Notes: generated by a model from the sequence alone, not told the origin. A stretch of 64,000 bases of DNA from Salinivirgaceae bacterium (GCA_024405635.1 JAKSOL010000005.1:62001-126000); one strand, 5' to 3'; positions 48,954 through 58,326 are shown, counted from the stretch's first letter. Translations and numbers: made by a program.

Positions 48954-49308
48954 GGCAGTCAGTCTATAAGCCGGGTTCTGTCCTTGCGGTCTTGTCATTA
49001 ATCTCGAATTGCAGTCACCTGCAACCTCTATCGACCTACCCCTTGCAACCTTTCGACGCGACGGGCTTTCGCGCTCCTTGCGGAATTGCAATATACATGG
49101 TCTTTCAACTTGGAACGGACACAGCCACTGCAATTGCTTGCAATGCTGGTGGGCTCTTACCCCACCTTCTCACCCTTACCTTGCGGCGGTTATTCTCTTC
49201 TGCCCCCTTATGCCCTCGCGAACATCTTCCTATTCAGAAGTCCAATGCCCTGTGTTGCCCAGACTTTCCTCACCAATTTGCATTGGCGCGACAAGACGAC
49301 CAACTGCC
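48954..49308 (-). ncRNA. rnpB: RNase P RNA (ribozyme component)
   Basis: On the minus strand the 355-nt RNA carries the universal block GAGGAAAGTC (49271-49262) followed by TGGGC, and near the 3' end ACAGAACCCGGCTTATAGAC. The termini close the P1 stem: GGCAGTTGGTC (49308-49298) pairs along its whole length with GACTGACTGCC (48964-48954), with two G-T wobbles. RNase P RNA trims the 5' leader of tRNA precursors. A TACTTTTG box ends 5 bp before the 5' end and a terminator follows the 3' end, so both ends are well fixed. Long frames on either strand over this stretch are not genes. Confidence 0.95.
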
Positions 49309-49312
49309 GCCA

Positions 49313-49320
49313 CAAAAGTA
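49313..49320 (-). promoter_or_regulatory. -7 box TACTTTTG for rnpB
   Basis: Exact TAnnTTTG match that ends 5 bp before the predicted first base (49308). The RNA end fixed by P1 pairing supports the usual -7 to start spacing. Confidence 0.75.
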
Positions 49321-49341
49321 ACGCGAAAGTTGAATTTGACG

Positions 49342-49381
49342 AAAAAAGCCTCGCCGGATTTTTCTCCAACGAGGCTTTTTT
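49342..49381 (-). terminator. Terminator at the end of the L-arabinose cluster
   Basis: AAAAAAGCCTCG (49342-49353) pairs perfectly with CGAGGCTTTTTT (49370-49381). It lies 19 bp after the kinase stop. Confidence 0.88.
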
Positions 49382-49399
49382 GTAAAAACTTAAAATATT

Positions 49400-50989
49400 C
49401 TACAAATTCTCTACTGCAGCTTGCTCAATTGCCAAGCCTTTAATGTATCGGTTGTAGAAAATGTTAAAGCTGTCTTCAATTGATTTTTCGCTAGCAGCGG
49501 TTTGTTTTTTGCAAGAAGCAAAAACATCTTGGTCCAAATAATCGGCCAAAGGTTTGTTAACTCCCATGTAGTTGGCCAAGACTGCCATACCCCAAGGGCC
49601 GCCCTCGCCTGCTGTTTCCATAACCGAAATTGGAGTGTGCAACGATGCTGCCATGTTTTTCAAACCTGCATCGGTTTTAAACAAACCACCGGCACCTGTC
49701 ATGCTATCAATAATAACATTCTCTTTTTCAAACAAAATGTCCATACCCTTGCGCAATGCACCAAGAGCCGAGAATTGAAGAGTGCGCATAAAGTTTGCTA
49801 CGTTAAATTTTGCATTCTCGCTACGTACAAACATTGGACGTCCTGAATTCATACCTGTAATGGTTTCGCCGCTCAAGTAGTTGTAAATCAACAATCCGCC
49901 GCAATCTTCGTCTGCATTAAACGATTGTGCAAATAGTTTTTGGAACAAGTCGCCCTTTTCGGCTTTGTGTCCCATAATTTCGCAAACTTCGCCTAAGAAA
50001 TTCATCCAATAGTTAAACTCGCCAGTACAGTTGTTTGCGTGAACCATTGCAACCAATTTGCCGTCGGGAGTGGTAACCACGTCAATAATGCCAGGATAAA
50101 GTCCTTTCAAGTCTTTTTCAAGCACTACCATTGCAAAAACCGAGGTTCCCGCGCTGATGTTGCCTGTGCGGTCTTTTACGCTATTGGTAGCTGCCATGCC
50201 TGTACCTGCGTCGCCTTCGGGTGGGCAAAGAGGAATGCCTGCCTCAAGGTCGCCAGCTGGGTCAATAAATTTTGCTCCTTCAACGGTTAGCGAACCTGCA
50301 TTTGCGCCTGCCGAAAGTACTTTTGGGAAAAGGTCGGTAACTTTAATGTTTGCACCACGTGCCGACATTAATTTATCGAACTGAGCCAAGAATTTTTGGT
50401 TGTAGTCGCCAGTGGCCATATCGATTGGGAACATACCCGAAGCGTCGCCAATGCCAATTACTTTATTGCCTGTAAGCATAAAGTGGATGTAGGCAGCTAA
50501 AGTGTAAACGCTATCGAGTTTTGCCACATGCTCTTCGTTGTTCAAAATTGCTTGGTACAAGTGCGAGATGCTCCAACGCTCTGGCACTGGGAAATTAAAT
50601 AGTTTTGATAGTTCTTCAGAAGCTGCTCCTGTTATGGTGTTGCGCCACGTGCGGAAAGGTACAAGAAGGTTGCCATTTTTGTCAAAAGCCAAGTAACCGT
50701 GCATCATTGCACTAATACCCATTGCTTTCATTTTTTTCAATGTCACACCATATTTTTCTTTCACGTCGCGTTTCAAGTCGGCATAGCAATCTTGCAGACC
50801 TTTGTGAATACGGTCGAGCGAGTATGTCCAAATACCGTTAACCAATTCGTTTTCCCACTCAAAACTGCCTGAAGCTAACACTTCGCTTTGTTCATTAATC
50901 AACACAGCTTTGATGCGAGTTGAGCCAAACTCCAAACCCATAACGGCCTTACCGTTATTTATTACATCAATAATTTGCGATTTGTCCAT
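49400..50989 (-). CDS. araB: FGGY carbohydrate kinase, probable L-ribulokinase
   Basis: The ATG at 50989 gives 529 residues; the longer frame from 51016 adds nine residues through the palindrome region. The first FGGY domain starts AVMGLEFGSTRIKAVLIN. Other landmarks are GISAMMHGYLAFDKNG, the GDAGTGMAATNSVK phosphate loop and GAGGLFKTDAGLKNMAAS in the second domain. In this setting (araD, araA, symporter, mutarotase) it would phosphorylate L-ribulose, although by family it could also be read as a xylulokinase. It is the last gene of the cluster. A perfect palindrome (51008-51025) lies 18 bp before its ATG. Confidence 0.82.
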   Translation of the reverse strand: MDKSQIIDVINNGKAVMGLEFGSTRIKAVLINEQSEVLASGSFEWENELVNGIWTYSLDRIHKGLQDCYADLKRDVKEKYGVTLKKMKAMGISAMMHGYLAFDKNGNLLVPFRTWRNTITGAASEELSKLFNFPVPERWSISHLYQAILNNEEHVAKLDSVYTLAAYIHFMLTGNKVIGIGDASGMFPIDMATGDYNQKFLAQFDKLMSARGANIKVTDLFPKVLSAGANAGSLTVEGAKFIDPAGDLEAGIPLCPPEGDAGTGMAATNSVKDRTGNISAGTSVFAMVVLEKDLKGLYPGIIDVVTTPDGKLVAMVHANNCTGEFNYWMNFLGEVCEIMGHKAEKGDLFQKLFAQSFNADEDCGGLLIYNYLSGETITGMNSGRPMFVRSENAKFNVANFMRTLQFSALGALRKGMDILFEKENVIIDSMTGAGGLFKTDAGLKNMAASLHTPISVMETAGEGGPWGMAVLANYMGVNKPLADYLDQDVFASCKKQTAASEKSIEDSFNIFYNRYIKGLAIEQAAVENL

Positions 50990-51007
50990 TGTGTTAAGTT
51001 TTATACC

Positions 51008-51025
51008 GATAGTCAATTGACTATC
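51008..51025. promoter_or_regulatory. 18-bp perfect palindrome before the ribulokinase gene
   Basis: GATAGTCAATTGACTATC is a complete inverted repeat, 18 bp upstream of the ATG at 50989. It could be an operator for a sugar-responsive regulator; no such regulator gene is in the window. Confidence 0.45.
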
Positions 51026-51088
51026 AACTGTTTATTTAAGGAAGCAAACAAATCTCCCAATTAAATTCTATATCGATATTAAGTTTAT

Positions 51089-51117
51089 CCATTAAAACTT
51101 TGTGCAAGTTTTAATGG
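51089..51117 (-). terminator. Strong hairpin just after araD
   Basis: CCATTAAAACTT pairs perfectly with AAGTTTTAATGG around a 5-nt loop, 7 bp past the araD stop. No long T-run follows on the minus strand, so it may act as a processing or 3'-end stabiliser rather than a full terminator. Confidence 0.45.
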
Positions 51118-51124
51118 ACACTTT

Positions 51125-51820
51125 TTATTTCTTTTTTTGTCCGTAATATGCGTTTGGACCATGTTTGCGCATGTAGTGCTTTTCAATAAGCAACGGATTC
51201 ATTGTCAAGTTTGGATTAACTTGATAAGCAATGAATGCCATTTTAGCGCATTGCTCCATCACTTTAGCGTTGTAAACAGCATTGCCTGCCGATGTTCCCC
51301 ATGAGAATGGTCCGTGATTTTTAACCAACACGCCAGGTGTATGGTCGGGATTGATGCCCTCAAAGCGTTTAACAATAACGTTTCCGGTTTCAAGTTCGTA
51401 CTCGCCTTTAACTTCGGCTTCAGTCATATCATCGGTACAAGGAATTTCTTTGTAGAAGTAATCGGCATGTGTTGTGCCAATGTTTGGAATATCTTTTCCA
51501 GCTTGAGCCCAAGCAGTTGCATAGGTTGAGTGTGTGTGAACAACACCTTTAATGTTTGGGAAATTGCGATAAAGCACCAAGTGAGTTGGAGTATCTGACG
51601 ATGGATTTAAGTCGCCTTCAACCACTTTACCTGTGTTAAGGTCAACAACTACCATATCGCTAGCTTTCATTTCGTCGTACGAAACACCGCTAGGTTTAAT
51701 CACCACCAAACCTTTTTCGCGGTCGATAGCGCTAACGTTTCCCCAAGTAAAAATCACAAGGTCTTGTTTTACCAATTCGAGGTTTGCACGAAAAACCTCT
51801 TCTTTCAAAGCCTCTAACAT
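51125..51820 (-). CDS. araD: L-ribulose-5-phosphate 4-epimerase
   Basis: This 231-residue class II aldolase-fold enzyme converts L-ribulose-5-phosphate to D-xylulose-5-phosphate, the last step of the araA-araB-araD route into the pentose phosphate pathway. The zinc ligands sit in [15 protein letters not shown], the phosphate-binding [11 protein letters not shown] is near the start, and TTHADYF and [12 protein letters not shown] (the third His) follow. It ends YYGQKKK. It lies between the ribulokinase and the symporter, on the same strand. Confidence 0.93.
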   Translation of the reverse strand: MLEALKEEVFRANLELVKQDLVIFTWGNVSAIDREKGLVVIKPSGVSYDEMKASDMVVVDLNTGKVVEGDLNPSSDTPTHLVLYRNFPNIKGVVHTHSTYATAWAQAGKDIPNIGTTHADYFYKEIPCTDDMTEAEVKGEYELETGNVIVKRFEGINPDHTPGVLVKNHGPFSWGTSAGNAVYNAKVMEQCAKMAFIAYQVNPNLTMNPLLIEKHYMRKHGPNAYYGQKKK

Positions 51821-51860
51821 TTTTAATTATATTTTTTACAATTAATAATATGGAGTAAAA

Positions 51861-51900
51861 AAGTACGGAACCAACCGCCAACGATTAAGGTTCCGCACTT
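51861..51900 (-). terminator. Hairpin after the sugar symporter gene
   Basis: AAGTACGGAACC pairs with GGTTCCGCACTT with one A-C mismatch. On the minus strand CTTTTTTACT follows. It lies between the symporter stop and araD, so it may give partial readthrough. Confidence 0.7.
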
Positions 51901-51923
51901 ATATAAAATCAAAGTTGGTTATT

Positions 51924-53879
51924 CTACCAAAGCACTGCGTAAAGAATTACAAGCAAAACTATGATACCAATTGCACCAATATTGAATGTTTTGTCGGTAT
52001 GGAACAACGACAAGTCAATAGCAATTGCATTTGCATCTTGCACAGCATCTTTTGCATTTGAACGCAAGTAAATACCAAGTACAAGCAACATTGTTGCAAA
52101 GAAGAATATACCCTCAATGCCCAAGTTTTGCAATTTAACGCACAAAGCGCCATTGCCAAGCAAAACTACGGCACCAATAACATAGCAAGCAGCAGCAGCA
52201 ATCATAAGCAATTTGCTCCAGCTTAAATGAGTAGCAATAGTCTCGGCGCTCAACTCTTGAGTTGGCACGTTTTTCTCTTTGTTGTAGTACAACGATAGTG
52301 AAACAAACAACACTACAAGAACCATAAATACATAACCCATACGAATTAGGAATGGAGTTTCTGGCATAAGGAACTTGAAGATGATTGAGAATACAAAAGT
52401 ACCAATTGCAGTAACAATGGCTGCGCTACCATTTGAGCGTTTCCACAACAAGCCAAGACCAAAGATTACAACGATACCAGGATATACAAAGCCTGAATAC
52501 TCTTGAATAATTTGGAATGCTTGGTCGGCACCACCCATGATTGGGAATACTGCAATAAGAGCAATAATCAATGCAAAGATTGATGTAATACGTCCAACAG
52601 TTACAAGGCTACGGTCGGTAGCATCTTTTTTAATGAACTGTTTGTAAATGTCCATTGTAAAGATGGTTGAAGTAGAGTTGAACATTGATGCCAATGATGA
52701 AATAACAGCTGCAGTTAAAGCTGCAAACGACAAACCTTTAACTACAACTGGAGTAAAGTTGCGGATTAGGAATGGATAAGCATCGTCTGAAATGTTAATT
52801 GAACCAGCCAACTCAATGCTTTGACGCAATGTATCGTCGTTCCAAATCAAGTAAGCGCAAACACCTGGAATGCAAACGATGAATGGAATAAGGATTTTCA
52901 AGAAACCTGCAAAAACAAGACCTTTTTTAGCTTCGTCAATGTTTTTAGCAGCCAAACCTTTTTGAATAATATATTGGTTAAAGCCCCAGTAACCTAGGTT
53001 AGTCAACCAAAGGGCACCAATAATAAGTACTACACCAGGAAGTGTAAAGTATGGGTCTTCAGTAATGTTTTTGAACAATTCAGGTTGACGTTCAACAACC
53101 AAGTTCATGTGCTTGTCGCCAGGAATTTCTTGCAAACGTTTCATAACCTCGCCCATTGCACCCAAAGCGCTATCGGCACCAAGGTGTGGAGCTATTGCTG
53201 CAAGTGCTGCGTATGCGGTAATTAAGCCACCACCAACAAGGAACACAACTTGCATAACGTCGGTCCATGCTACTGATGCCAAACCACCATAGATTGAATA
53301 AATACCAGCAACAAGATAAAGGAACAAAATGATAATCAAACGAACGCTAATTTCAGCGCCACCTATTGTTAGCATCACACCTTTCAAGCCTAGAATTTGC
53401 TCAATAGCCAAAGCACCAAGCCATGCAACTGAAGTAAGGTTGATGAACACATACAAGAACAACCAGAAAATTGAGAATGACAATCCTACACCCTTGTTAT
53501 AACGTTGAGTAAGGAATTGAGGAATGGTTGTTACGTTGTTTTTAATCATTACAGGCAAAATAAATTTACCTACTACAACAAGTGTAAGAGCAGCCATAAG
53601 TTCGTATGCTGCAATTGCAATACCTGCACCATAAGCCGAACCGCTCATTCCAATAAATTGCTCAGCAGAAATGTTTGCTGCAATAAGCGATGCACCTACA
53701 GCCCACCAAGTCAATGTGTTACCAGCCAAGAAGTAATCGTTTGAACTTTTTTCTTTGCCGTCTTTGCTACGCGAAAGGAACAATCCCATCGCAACTAGAA
53801 TAATAATGTAAACCACAAACACACCATAGTCAATGCCTGTGAAACCATTATTACTCAAACCTTGAATAATTTCTTTCAT
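51924..53879 (-). CDS. Sodium/solute symporter (SSS family), likely L-arabinose
   Basis: This is a 651-residue membrane protein with about fourteen hydrophobic segments. The start YGVFVVYIIILVAMGLFLS and the block NDYFLAGNTLTWWAVGASLI lead into the sodium-binding region typical of SGLT-type transporters. AAVISSLASMFNSTSTIFTM and GGLASVAWTDVMQ follow. It would bring in the pentose with Na+. The L-arabinose assignment comes from neighbours (araA, araB, araD), not from sequence. Hairpins lie on both sides of the gene, so its level may differ from that of the enzymes. Confidence 0.85.
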   Translation of the reverse strand: MKEIIQGLSNNGFTGIDYGVFVVYIIILVAMGLFLSRSKDGKEKSSNDYFLAGNTLTWWAVGASLIAANISAEQFIGMSGSAYGAGIAIAAYELMAALTLVVVGKFILPVMIKNNVTTIPQFLTQRYNKGVGLSFSIFWLFLYVFINLTSVAWLGALAIEQILGLKGVMLTIGGAEISVRLIIILFLYLVAGIYSIYGGLASVAWTDVMQVVFLVGGGLITAYAALAAIAPHLGADSALGAMGEVMKRLQEIPGDKHMNLVVERQPELFKNITEDPYFTLPGVVLIIGALWLTNLGYWGFNQYIIQKGLAAKNIDEAKKGLVFAGFLKILIPFIVCIPGVCAYLIWNDDTLRQSIELAGSINISDDAYPFLIRNFTPVVVKGLSFAALTAAVISSLASMFNSTSTIFTMDIYKQFIKKDATDRSLVTVGRITSIFALIIALIAVFPIMGGADQAFQIIQEYSGFVYPGIVVIFGLGLLWKRSNGSAAIVTAIGTFVFSIIFKFLMPETPFLIRMGYVFMVLVVLFVSLSLYYNKEKNVPTQELSAETIATHLSWSKLLMIAAAACYVIGAVVLLGNGALCVKLQNLGIEGIFFFATMLLVLGIYLRSNAKDAVQDANAIAIDLSLFHTDKTFNIGAIGIIVLLVILYAVLW

Positions 53880-53912
53880 TTAAAATGGTATTAATTATTA
53901 ATAAAATGTAAA

Positions 53913-53936
53913 GCCCGAAGGTTAGTGCCTTCGGGC
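53913..53936 (-). terminator. Hairpin after araA
   Basis: GCCCGAAGG (53913-53921) pairs perfectly with CCTTCGGGC (53928-53936). A TTTACATTTTATT stretch follows on the minus strand. It lies 10 bp after the araA stop. Confidence 0.8.
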
Positions 53937-53946
53937 CTCAAATGTA

Positions 53947-55485
53947 TTAGAATTTCAGTTTGTAATACAACTCATTCATCTGCAACTCTTTTTTAAAGTT
54001 GCGAATTGTGGTGTCGTTGTTAATGTAAACCGCTTCAATTCCAGCAATTTCTGCGTAATCTTCCCAATACTCTTCAGTAAGGTCGTACGAGAAACAAGAG
54101 TGGTGAGTACCACCTGCCAAAATCCAAGCACCTGCGCCTATCTCAAAGTTTGGCTCTGGAATCCACAAAGCTGAAGCTACTGGTAGTTTTGGCAATGGAT
54201 TCGACTTGATGCACTTAACTTTGTTTACAATCAAACGGAAATGGTCGCCCATATCAACCACAGTTGCGGTTATACCGTTGCCTGGTTTACTAGTAAACAC
54301 CAAACGTGCTGTTTGACTCTTGCGAATGCCTATTCCTAGGAAGTGAACCTCCAAACGAGGTTTGCTCTCAGCAATTGCAGGGCTAACCTCAAGCATGTGC
54401 GCTTGCAGAATTGCACTTTGCTCGCCATTAAAATGAAGTGTATAGTCCTCAAGGAACGAACTGCCGTTTGGCAAACCTTGTCCCATAAACCAAACTGTGC
54501 GGTAAAGAGCTGCCGATTTCCAATCGCCCTCGGCTCCAAAACCATATCCTTCGGCCATTAAACGTTGAGAGGCAAGACCCGGAATTTGGTCAAATCCCAA
54601 GAATTTTGGACTATCAATGTTAGCGGTTCCAAGATCGTCGAAGTTGGTGGTGAAGGCTTTGGCTCCTTTGTCGGTTAAACATGCACGCAAGGTTAGTTCA
54701 GCTTTTGCCGAATTCCATACCTTTTGATAAGCTTCGGTCGTTTTGTCTTCCAACGATTTATCGTGATCGTATTCAGCAAAATATGTTGCTACAAGAGCAT
54801 CAACATCTTTGTCTTCAATTTTCTCAAAGTACGACATCAATGTGCTAACTGGGCAATAGTCAACATGATAGCCAAGAGTTTCCTCTGCAGCTACTTTGTC
54901 GCCATCGGTAACTGCAACATTGTTCATTTGGTCGCCAAATCGCAAAATCAGCATGTCTTGTGCATCGGCCCATGCTGCTGCAACGCGCATCCAAACTGCA
55001 ATTTTGTCTTGTGCTTTAGAATCTTGCCAATGGCCCACTACCACTTTACGACGAACTTTCATTCGTGCGCAAATGTGACCAAACTCGCGGTCGCCGTGTG
55101 CCGATTGGTTCAAGTTCATAAAGTCCATATCCATTGTGTCCCATGGAATCTCTTTATTGAATTGAGTATGGAAGTGCAACAATGGTTTTTTTAGATTCTG
55201 CAAACCATGAATCCACATTTTTGCTGGCGAGAAGGTGTGCATCCAGGTAATAACGCCAACGCATTTTGGGTCGTTGTTTGCTGCTTTAAAAACCGACAAA
55301 ACCTCGTCCGACGAATTTGCTGTTCCTTTGTACACTACATTGAATGGCAATCGGCCCGAAGCGTTCAAGCCTGCCACCATTTCGTTTGAGTGTCCATCAA
55401 CAGCTACAACAGCATCGCCGCCATATAAAAGTTGCGCTCCTGTAACAAACCAAACCTCGTAGTTAGAAAATCCTTTTTCGCTCAT
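53947..55485 (-). CDS. araA: L-arabinose isomerase
   Basis: This is a 512-residue enzyme that converts L-arabinose to L-ribulose. The start EVWFVTGAQLLYGGDAV is diagnostic. Other conserved blocks are GVITWMHTFSPAKMWI, MDMDFMNLNQSAHGDREFG, GFGAEGDWKSAALYR (a glutamate ligand) and AGGTHHSCFS (the metal-binding His) near the C-terminus. The length is standard for the family. It lies 17 bp after the mutarotase gene, so the two share a transcript. Confidence 0.96.
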   Translation of the reverse strand: MSEKGFSNYEVWFVTGAQLLYGGDAVVAVDGHSNEMVAGLNASGRLPFNVVYKGTANSSDEVLSVFKAANNDPKCVGVITWMHTFSPAKMWIHGLQNLKKPLLHFHTQFNKEIPWDTMDMDFMNLNQSAHGDREFGHICARMKVRRKVVVGHWQDSKAQDKIAVWMRVAAAWADAQDMLILRFGDQMNNVAVTDGDKVAAEETLGYHVDYCPVSTLMSYFEKIEDKDVDALVATYFAEYDHDKSLEDKTTEAYQKVWNSAKAELTLRACLTDKGAKAFTTNFDDLGTANIDSPKFLGFDQIPGLASQRLMAEGYGFGAEGDWKSAALYRTVWFMGQGLPNGSSFLEDYTLHFNGEQSAILQAHMLEVSPAIAESKPRLEVHFLGIGIRKSQTARLVFTSKPGNGITATVVDMGDHFRLIVNKVKCIKSNPLPKLPVASALWIPEPNFEIGAGAWILAGGTHHSCFSYDLTEEYWEDYAEIAGIEAVYINNDTTIRNFKKELQMNELYYKLKF

Positions 55486-55502
55486 AATATTCTATTGGTC
55501 AA

Positions 55503-56621
55503 TTATTTTGCAGAAAATTTATAAACGCATACTGAATAGTATTTTTCGCCAGGATTCAAAACAGTTGAAGGGAAGTTTGCTTTGTTTGGGCTATCTGGGA
55601 AGTGTTGTGTTTCAAGGCACAATGCGCAACGACGACCATAAAGTTTTCCGTATTTACCAGTCTCTTTACCTGAGATAAAGTTACCTGCATAGAATTGAAT
55701 TCCAGGTTCGTTGGTCAACACATCCATTGTAATGCCAGATACTGGGCTTGTTACTGATGCGCCTAAAACAAGACCGCATTTGCTGCAAGAATCTTTAGCA
55801 TTAAGAACATAGTTGTGATCATAGCCACCACGTACGCTATCAATGCGAGCGCCAATAGCTGTTGCTGTACGGAAATCAAGAGGAGAACCGTCAAGTGATG
55901 CCAATTCGCCAGTTGGAATCAAGGTAAAGTCAACTGGGGTGTATTGGTCAGCATTGATTGTCAACACATGGTCGTTGATGCTGGTTGAAGCATCGCCTGA
56001 AAGGTTGAAGAACGAGTGGTTTGTAAGGTTGCAGATTGTTGGTTTATCAGTTTCAGCAAAGTACTCAAGTTTAATAGCGTTGCACTTTGTAATGGTGTAA
56101 ACAACTTTAACTTGCAAGTTTCCTGGGAAACCAGCCTCGCCGTCTTGCGAAAGATATGAGAATTCAACAACGCTGTCGCTCACTTGTTTACCATCAAGCA
56201 CTACATTAAAATAGCCTTTTTTACCACCGTGAAGCGAATTGCGACCCTCGTTTCGGTCAACTTGATAAGTGCTGTCGTTCAAAGTGAAAGATGCGCCACC
56301 GATACGGTTGCCATAACGACCAATTAGAGCGCCAAAATAAACGCCGTCGGCTGATTTTTGATACTCTTCAAGAGTTTCAAAACCCATTACAACGTCTTGC
56401 ATAACTCCCTTGTTGTCTGGAACCCAAAGCGACACGATGCGAGCACCAAGATTGGTAATTTGAGCTGTCATGCCAGCATCGTTTTTAATAGTAAAAAGTT
56501 CAACATTTTTACCATCAACTTCTTTAGCAAAGTTTTGCTTGTCAATTAATTGCACCTTTTGTTTTGGTGTGCAGGCAGCCAACGACAATAGGCAAAGCGC
56601 TGCAATTGTTAGTTTTTTCAT
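55503..56621 (-). CDS. Aldose 1-epimerase (mutarotase) lipoprotein
   Basis: This is a 372-residue protein with a lipobox (LLSLAACTPKQK), so it is anchored in an envelope membrane. The GalM fold is clear: TNLGARIVSLWVPDNKG, FGALIGRYGNRIGGA, RNSLHGGKKG, the catalytic His in LTNHSFFNLSG and Glu in GIQFYAGNF-like and ALCLETQHFPDSPN blocks. Mutarotases interconvert anomers so that transporters and isomerases get the right form. It leads the minus-strand sugar cluster (17 bp to araA) and presumably provides the L-arabinose anomer. Bacteroidota often anchor this enzyme at the periplasm. Confidence 0.9.
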   Translation of the reverse strand: MKKLTIAALCLLSLAACTPKQKVQLIDKQNFAKEVDGKNVELFTIKNDAGMTAQITNLGARIVSLWVPDNKGVMQDVVMGFETLEEYQKSADGVYFGALIGRYGNRIGGASFTLNDSTYQVDRNEGRNSLHGGKKGYFNVVLDGKQVSDSVVEFSYLSQDGEAGFPGNLQVKVVYTITKCNAIKLEYFAETDKPTICNLTNHSFFNLSGDASTSINDHVLTINADQYTPVDFTLIPTGELASLDGSPLDFRTATAIGARIDSVRGGYDHNYVLNAKDSCSKCGLVLGASVTSPVSGITMDVLTNEPGIQFYAGNFISGKETGKYGKLYGRRCALCLETQHFPDSPNKANFPSTVLNPGEKYYSVCVYKFSAK

Positions 56622-56903
56622 ACAAATAAAATTTTTGTTTTTAGCCCCACAAAGGGCATGGTTATTAATAAAGTAAATCGGTTACGTTTTATTGAAATCA
56701 AAGATAATTGTAATTATTACACTTAATAATCGGAGTAGTTTTTTTTTGCACAAAAATTGGGTTCTACCGCAAGCTCTTCAGTCAGAAAACAAAACACTTT
56801 TTAAGCGCTTTGGCAACAGTTATTGCAACCAAAACCACGCCACGCTCTGCAACACGAAATATTTTGGAAATATTGGCGTTAAGTTATTATTTTGCCACGT
56901 TTT
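56622..56903. other. Intergenic region upstream of the mutarotase and DUF4270 genes
   Basis: This 280-bp AT-rich gap between divergent genes holds a small palindrome GTAAATCGGTTAC (56673-56685), about 50 bp before the mutarotase ATG, that resembles a LacI/GntR operator. There is also a repeat AAATATTTTGGAAATATT. No -7 box was clear for the ara cluster. Confidence 0.35.
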
Positions 56904-56921
56904 TGTAACATTCTAGTTACA
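56904..56921. promoter_or_regulatory. Palindrome TGTAAC-ATTCTA-GTTACA upstream of DUF4270
   Basis: A perfect 6-bp inverted repeat with a 6-bp spacer, 19 bp before the ATG at 56941. TGTAACATT is also the start of the ECF -35 region at 47894, but no CGTC follows at the right distance. Confidence 0.4.
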
Positions 56922-56940
56922 CTCAATAATTAAGAATTAA

Positions 56941-58326
56941 ATGAAGTTACGACAAATAATTGCGGCTGGTCTGATTGCTACGCTTATTGCTGCATGCGAC
57001 AGAAACGGCGACTCTTATATTGTGGGCCACGTATTAACTGATCCCAGTTCAACAATTGGCTACACCGACACTTTCAACTTAAAGATGTCAACCGTTCGTC
57101 TCGATAGTTTCAACACATCGGGCTACGACGTTATTCACATGGGTTATTACAAAGACACAATGGCAGGCAATGTGCGCACCGAAACTTACATTCCGCTAAC
57201 CTACTACTCGCGCCCCGAGTTTAACTCCGAAACTATTTTTGATAGCATTGTGCTAGTAGTTAAGCCAAACGGCAACTGGAGCGGCGACACGCTTTTGCCA
57301 AAAACTTTTTCCATTTACGAAGTTGCTGCCGACATTGAACCCAACCCTAACAACGAGCAACCTTTCAACCTTTTCAACAATCAAAGCATACCTTACAAAC
57401 CAACACCTTTGGGCAAAATGACTGTAACCCCATCGCCAAAAGGAAAACTTGTATCGTATTGCCGATTGAGCGACAGCTTGGGACAATCGTGGGTTGATAT
57501 GCTAAACAACAACGACGAAAACATTGAAAGTGCCAGCAAATTTGAGGTTTTCTTTAAAGGCATAATGATTCGCCCCGAAACCGACAACGTGTCGTGGGGA
57601 ATGGATTTTGTAACCGTGAGCAATAAGTTGGAAACTGGCAAACAAATTGTTGATGCCGAGAACTTTGAAATTCGTCTTTACTATCGCACTCCCGAAGATG
57701 GTGAGGACGACTCGTACATGGTTTTCCGCCCCGAAAAGCGCACCTACATGTTCACACACTTTATTCGCGAGGACCAAGGTACCGTTTTTGAAAACCTTGA
57801 CATTGACGGCGATTTTATTCCTTCAGAACAAAGTAACAACGTTTCGGTTATTCAAGCTGGCAGCGGTTTAGCTTTGCGCATCGAGATTCCTTCGCTCACC
57901 AAGTTGCACGACGTTACCGACTACATAAATATGCTTGACGCTCGTTTGACTATCAGACCAAAAGAAAACTCGTTTAACGACACATACAAACTACCAAAAG
58001 AGCTTTATGTGGCTATAACCGACCAATCAAACGAACTGCTTTCAAACCTTACCGATATGAGCGGCGCTAGAGTTGTTGGCAGATTAACTTACGCCGACAA
58101 TTTTGACGAAGACCCTTATTACGTTTTTTCGGTTTCAGCGTTCATTCGCAGTCGTATGCTTCATCCATCTGACGACTACAATGCGTTGCTCATTTTAGCA
58201 AGCAACCAAGAGAGTTCCACTAGCTTTTTCAGATTGTTGGTTGACGATAAAACCACTTTTGGCGACAATGTTCAACTGCAAGTTTATTATACAACCTACT
58301 TAAAACCAGACAAATGCGAAGATTAA
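56941..58326 (+). CDS. DUF4270 lipoprotein
   Basis: This is a 461-residue lipoprotein with the signal MKLRQIIAAGLIATLIAAC. The mature part has the feature of DUF4270: long beta-strand-rich stretches such as YDVIHMGYYKDTMAGNV and FDSIVLVVKPNGNWSGD, and an ITDQSNELLSNLTD region near the end. DUF4270 is Bacteroidota-specific; its role is not known. The last 13 bp overlap the start of the OmpP1-like gene, so the two are translated together. It sits in one run with rnhB. Confidence 0.8.
   Translation: MKLRQIIAAGLIATLIAACDRNGDSYIVGHVLTDPSSTIGYTDTFNLKMSTVRLDSFNTSGYDVIHMGYYKDTMAGNVRTETYIPLTYYSRPEFNSETIFDSIVLVVKPNGNWSGDTLLPKTFSIYEVAADIEPNPNNEQPFNLFNNQSIPYKPTPLGKMTVTPSPKGKLVSYCRLSDSLGQSWVDMLNNNDENIESASKFEVFFKGIMIRPETDNVSWGMDFVTVSNKLETGKQIVDAENFEIRLYYRTPEDGEDDSYMVFRPEKRTYMFTHFIREDQGTVFENLDIDGDFIPSEQSNNVSVIQAGSGLALRIEIPSLTKLHDVTDYINMLDARLTIRPKENSFNDTYKLPKELYVAITDQSNELLSNLTDMSGARVVGRLTYADNFDEDPYYVFSVSAFIRSRMLHPSDDYNALLILASNQESSTSFFRLLVDDKTTFGDNVQLQVYYTTYLKPDKCED

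Noticed and set aside
48864-49443. Several long frames on both strands across the RNase P RNA
   Set aside because: The stretch is fixed as rnpB by its conserved blocks, P1 pairing, promoter box and terminator; the frames have no family resemblance.
53889-53903. TATTAATTATTAATA palindrome before the symporter gene
   Set aside because: It consists only of A and T in an AT-rich gap, so a palindrome of this kind is expected by chance.
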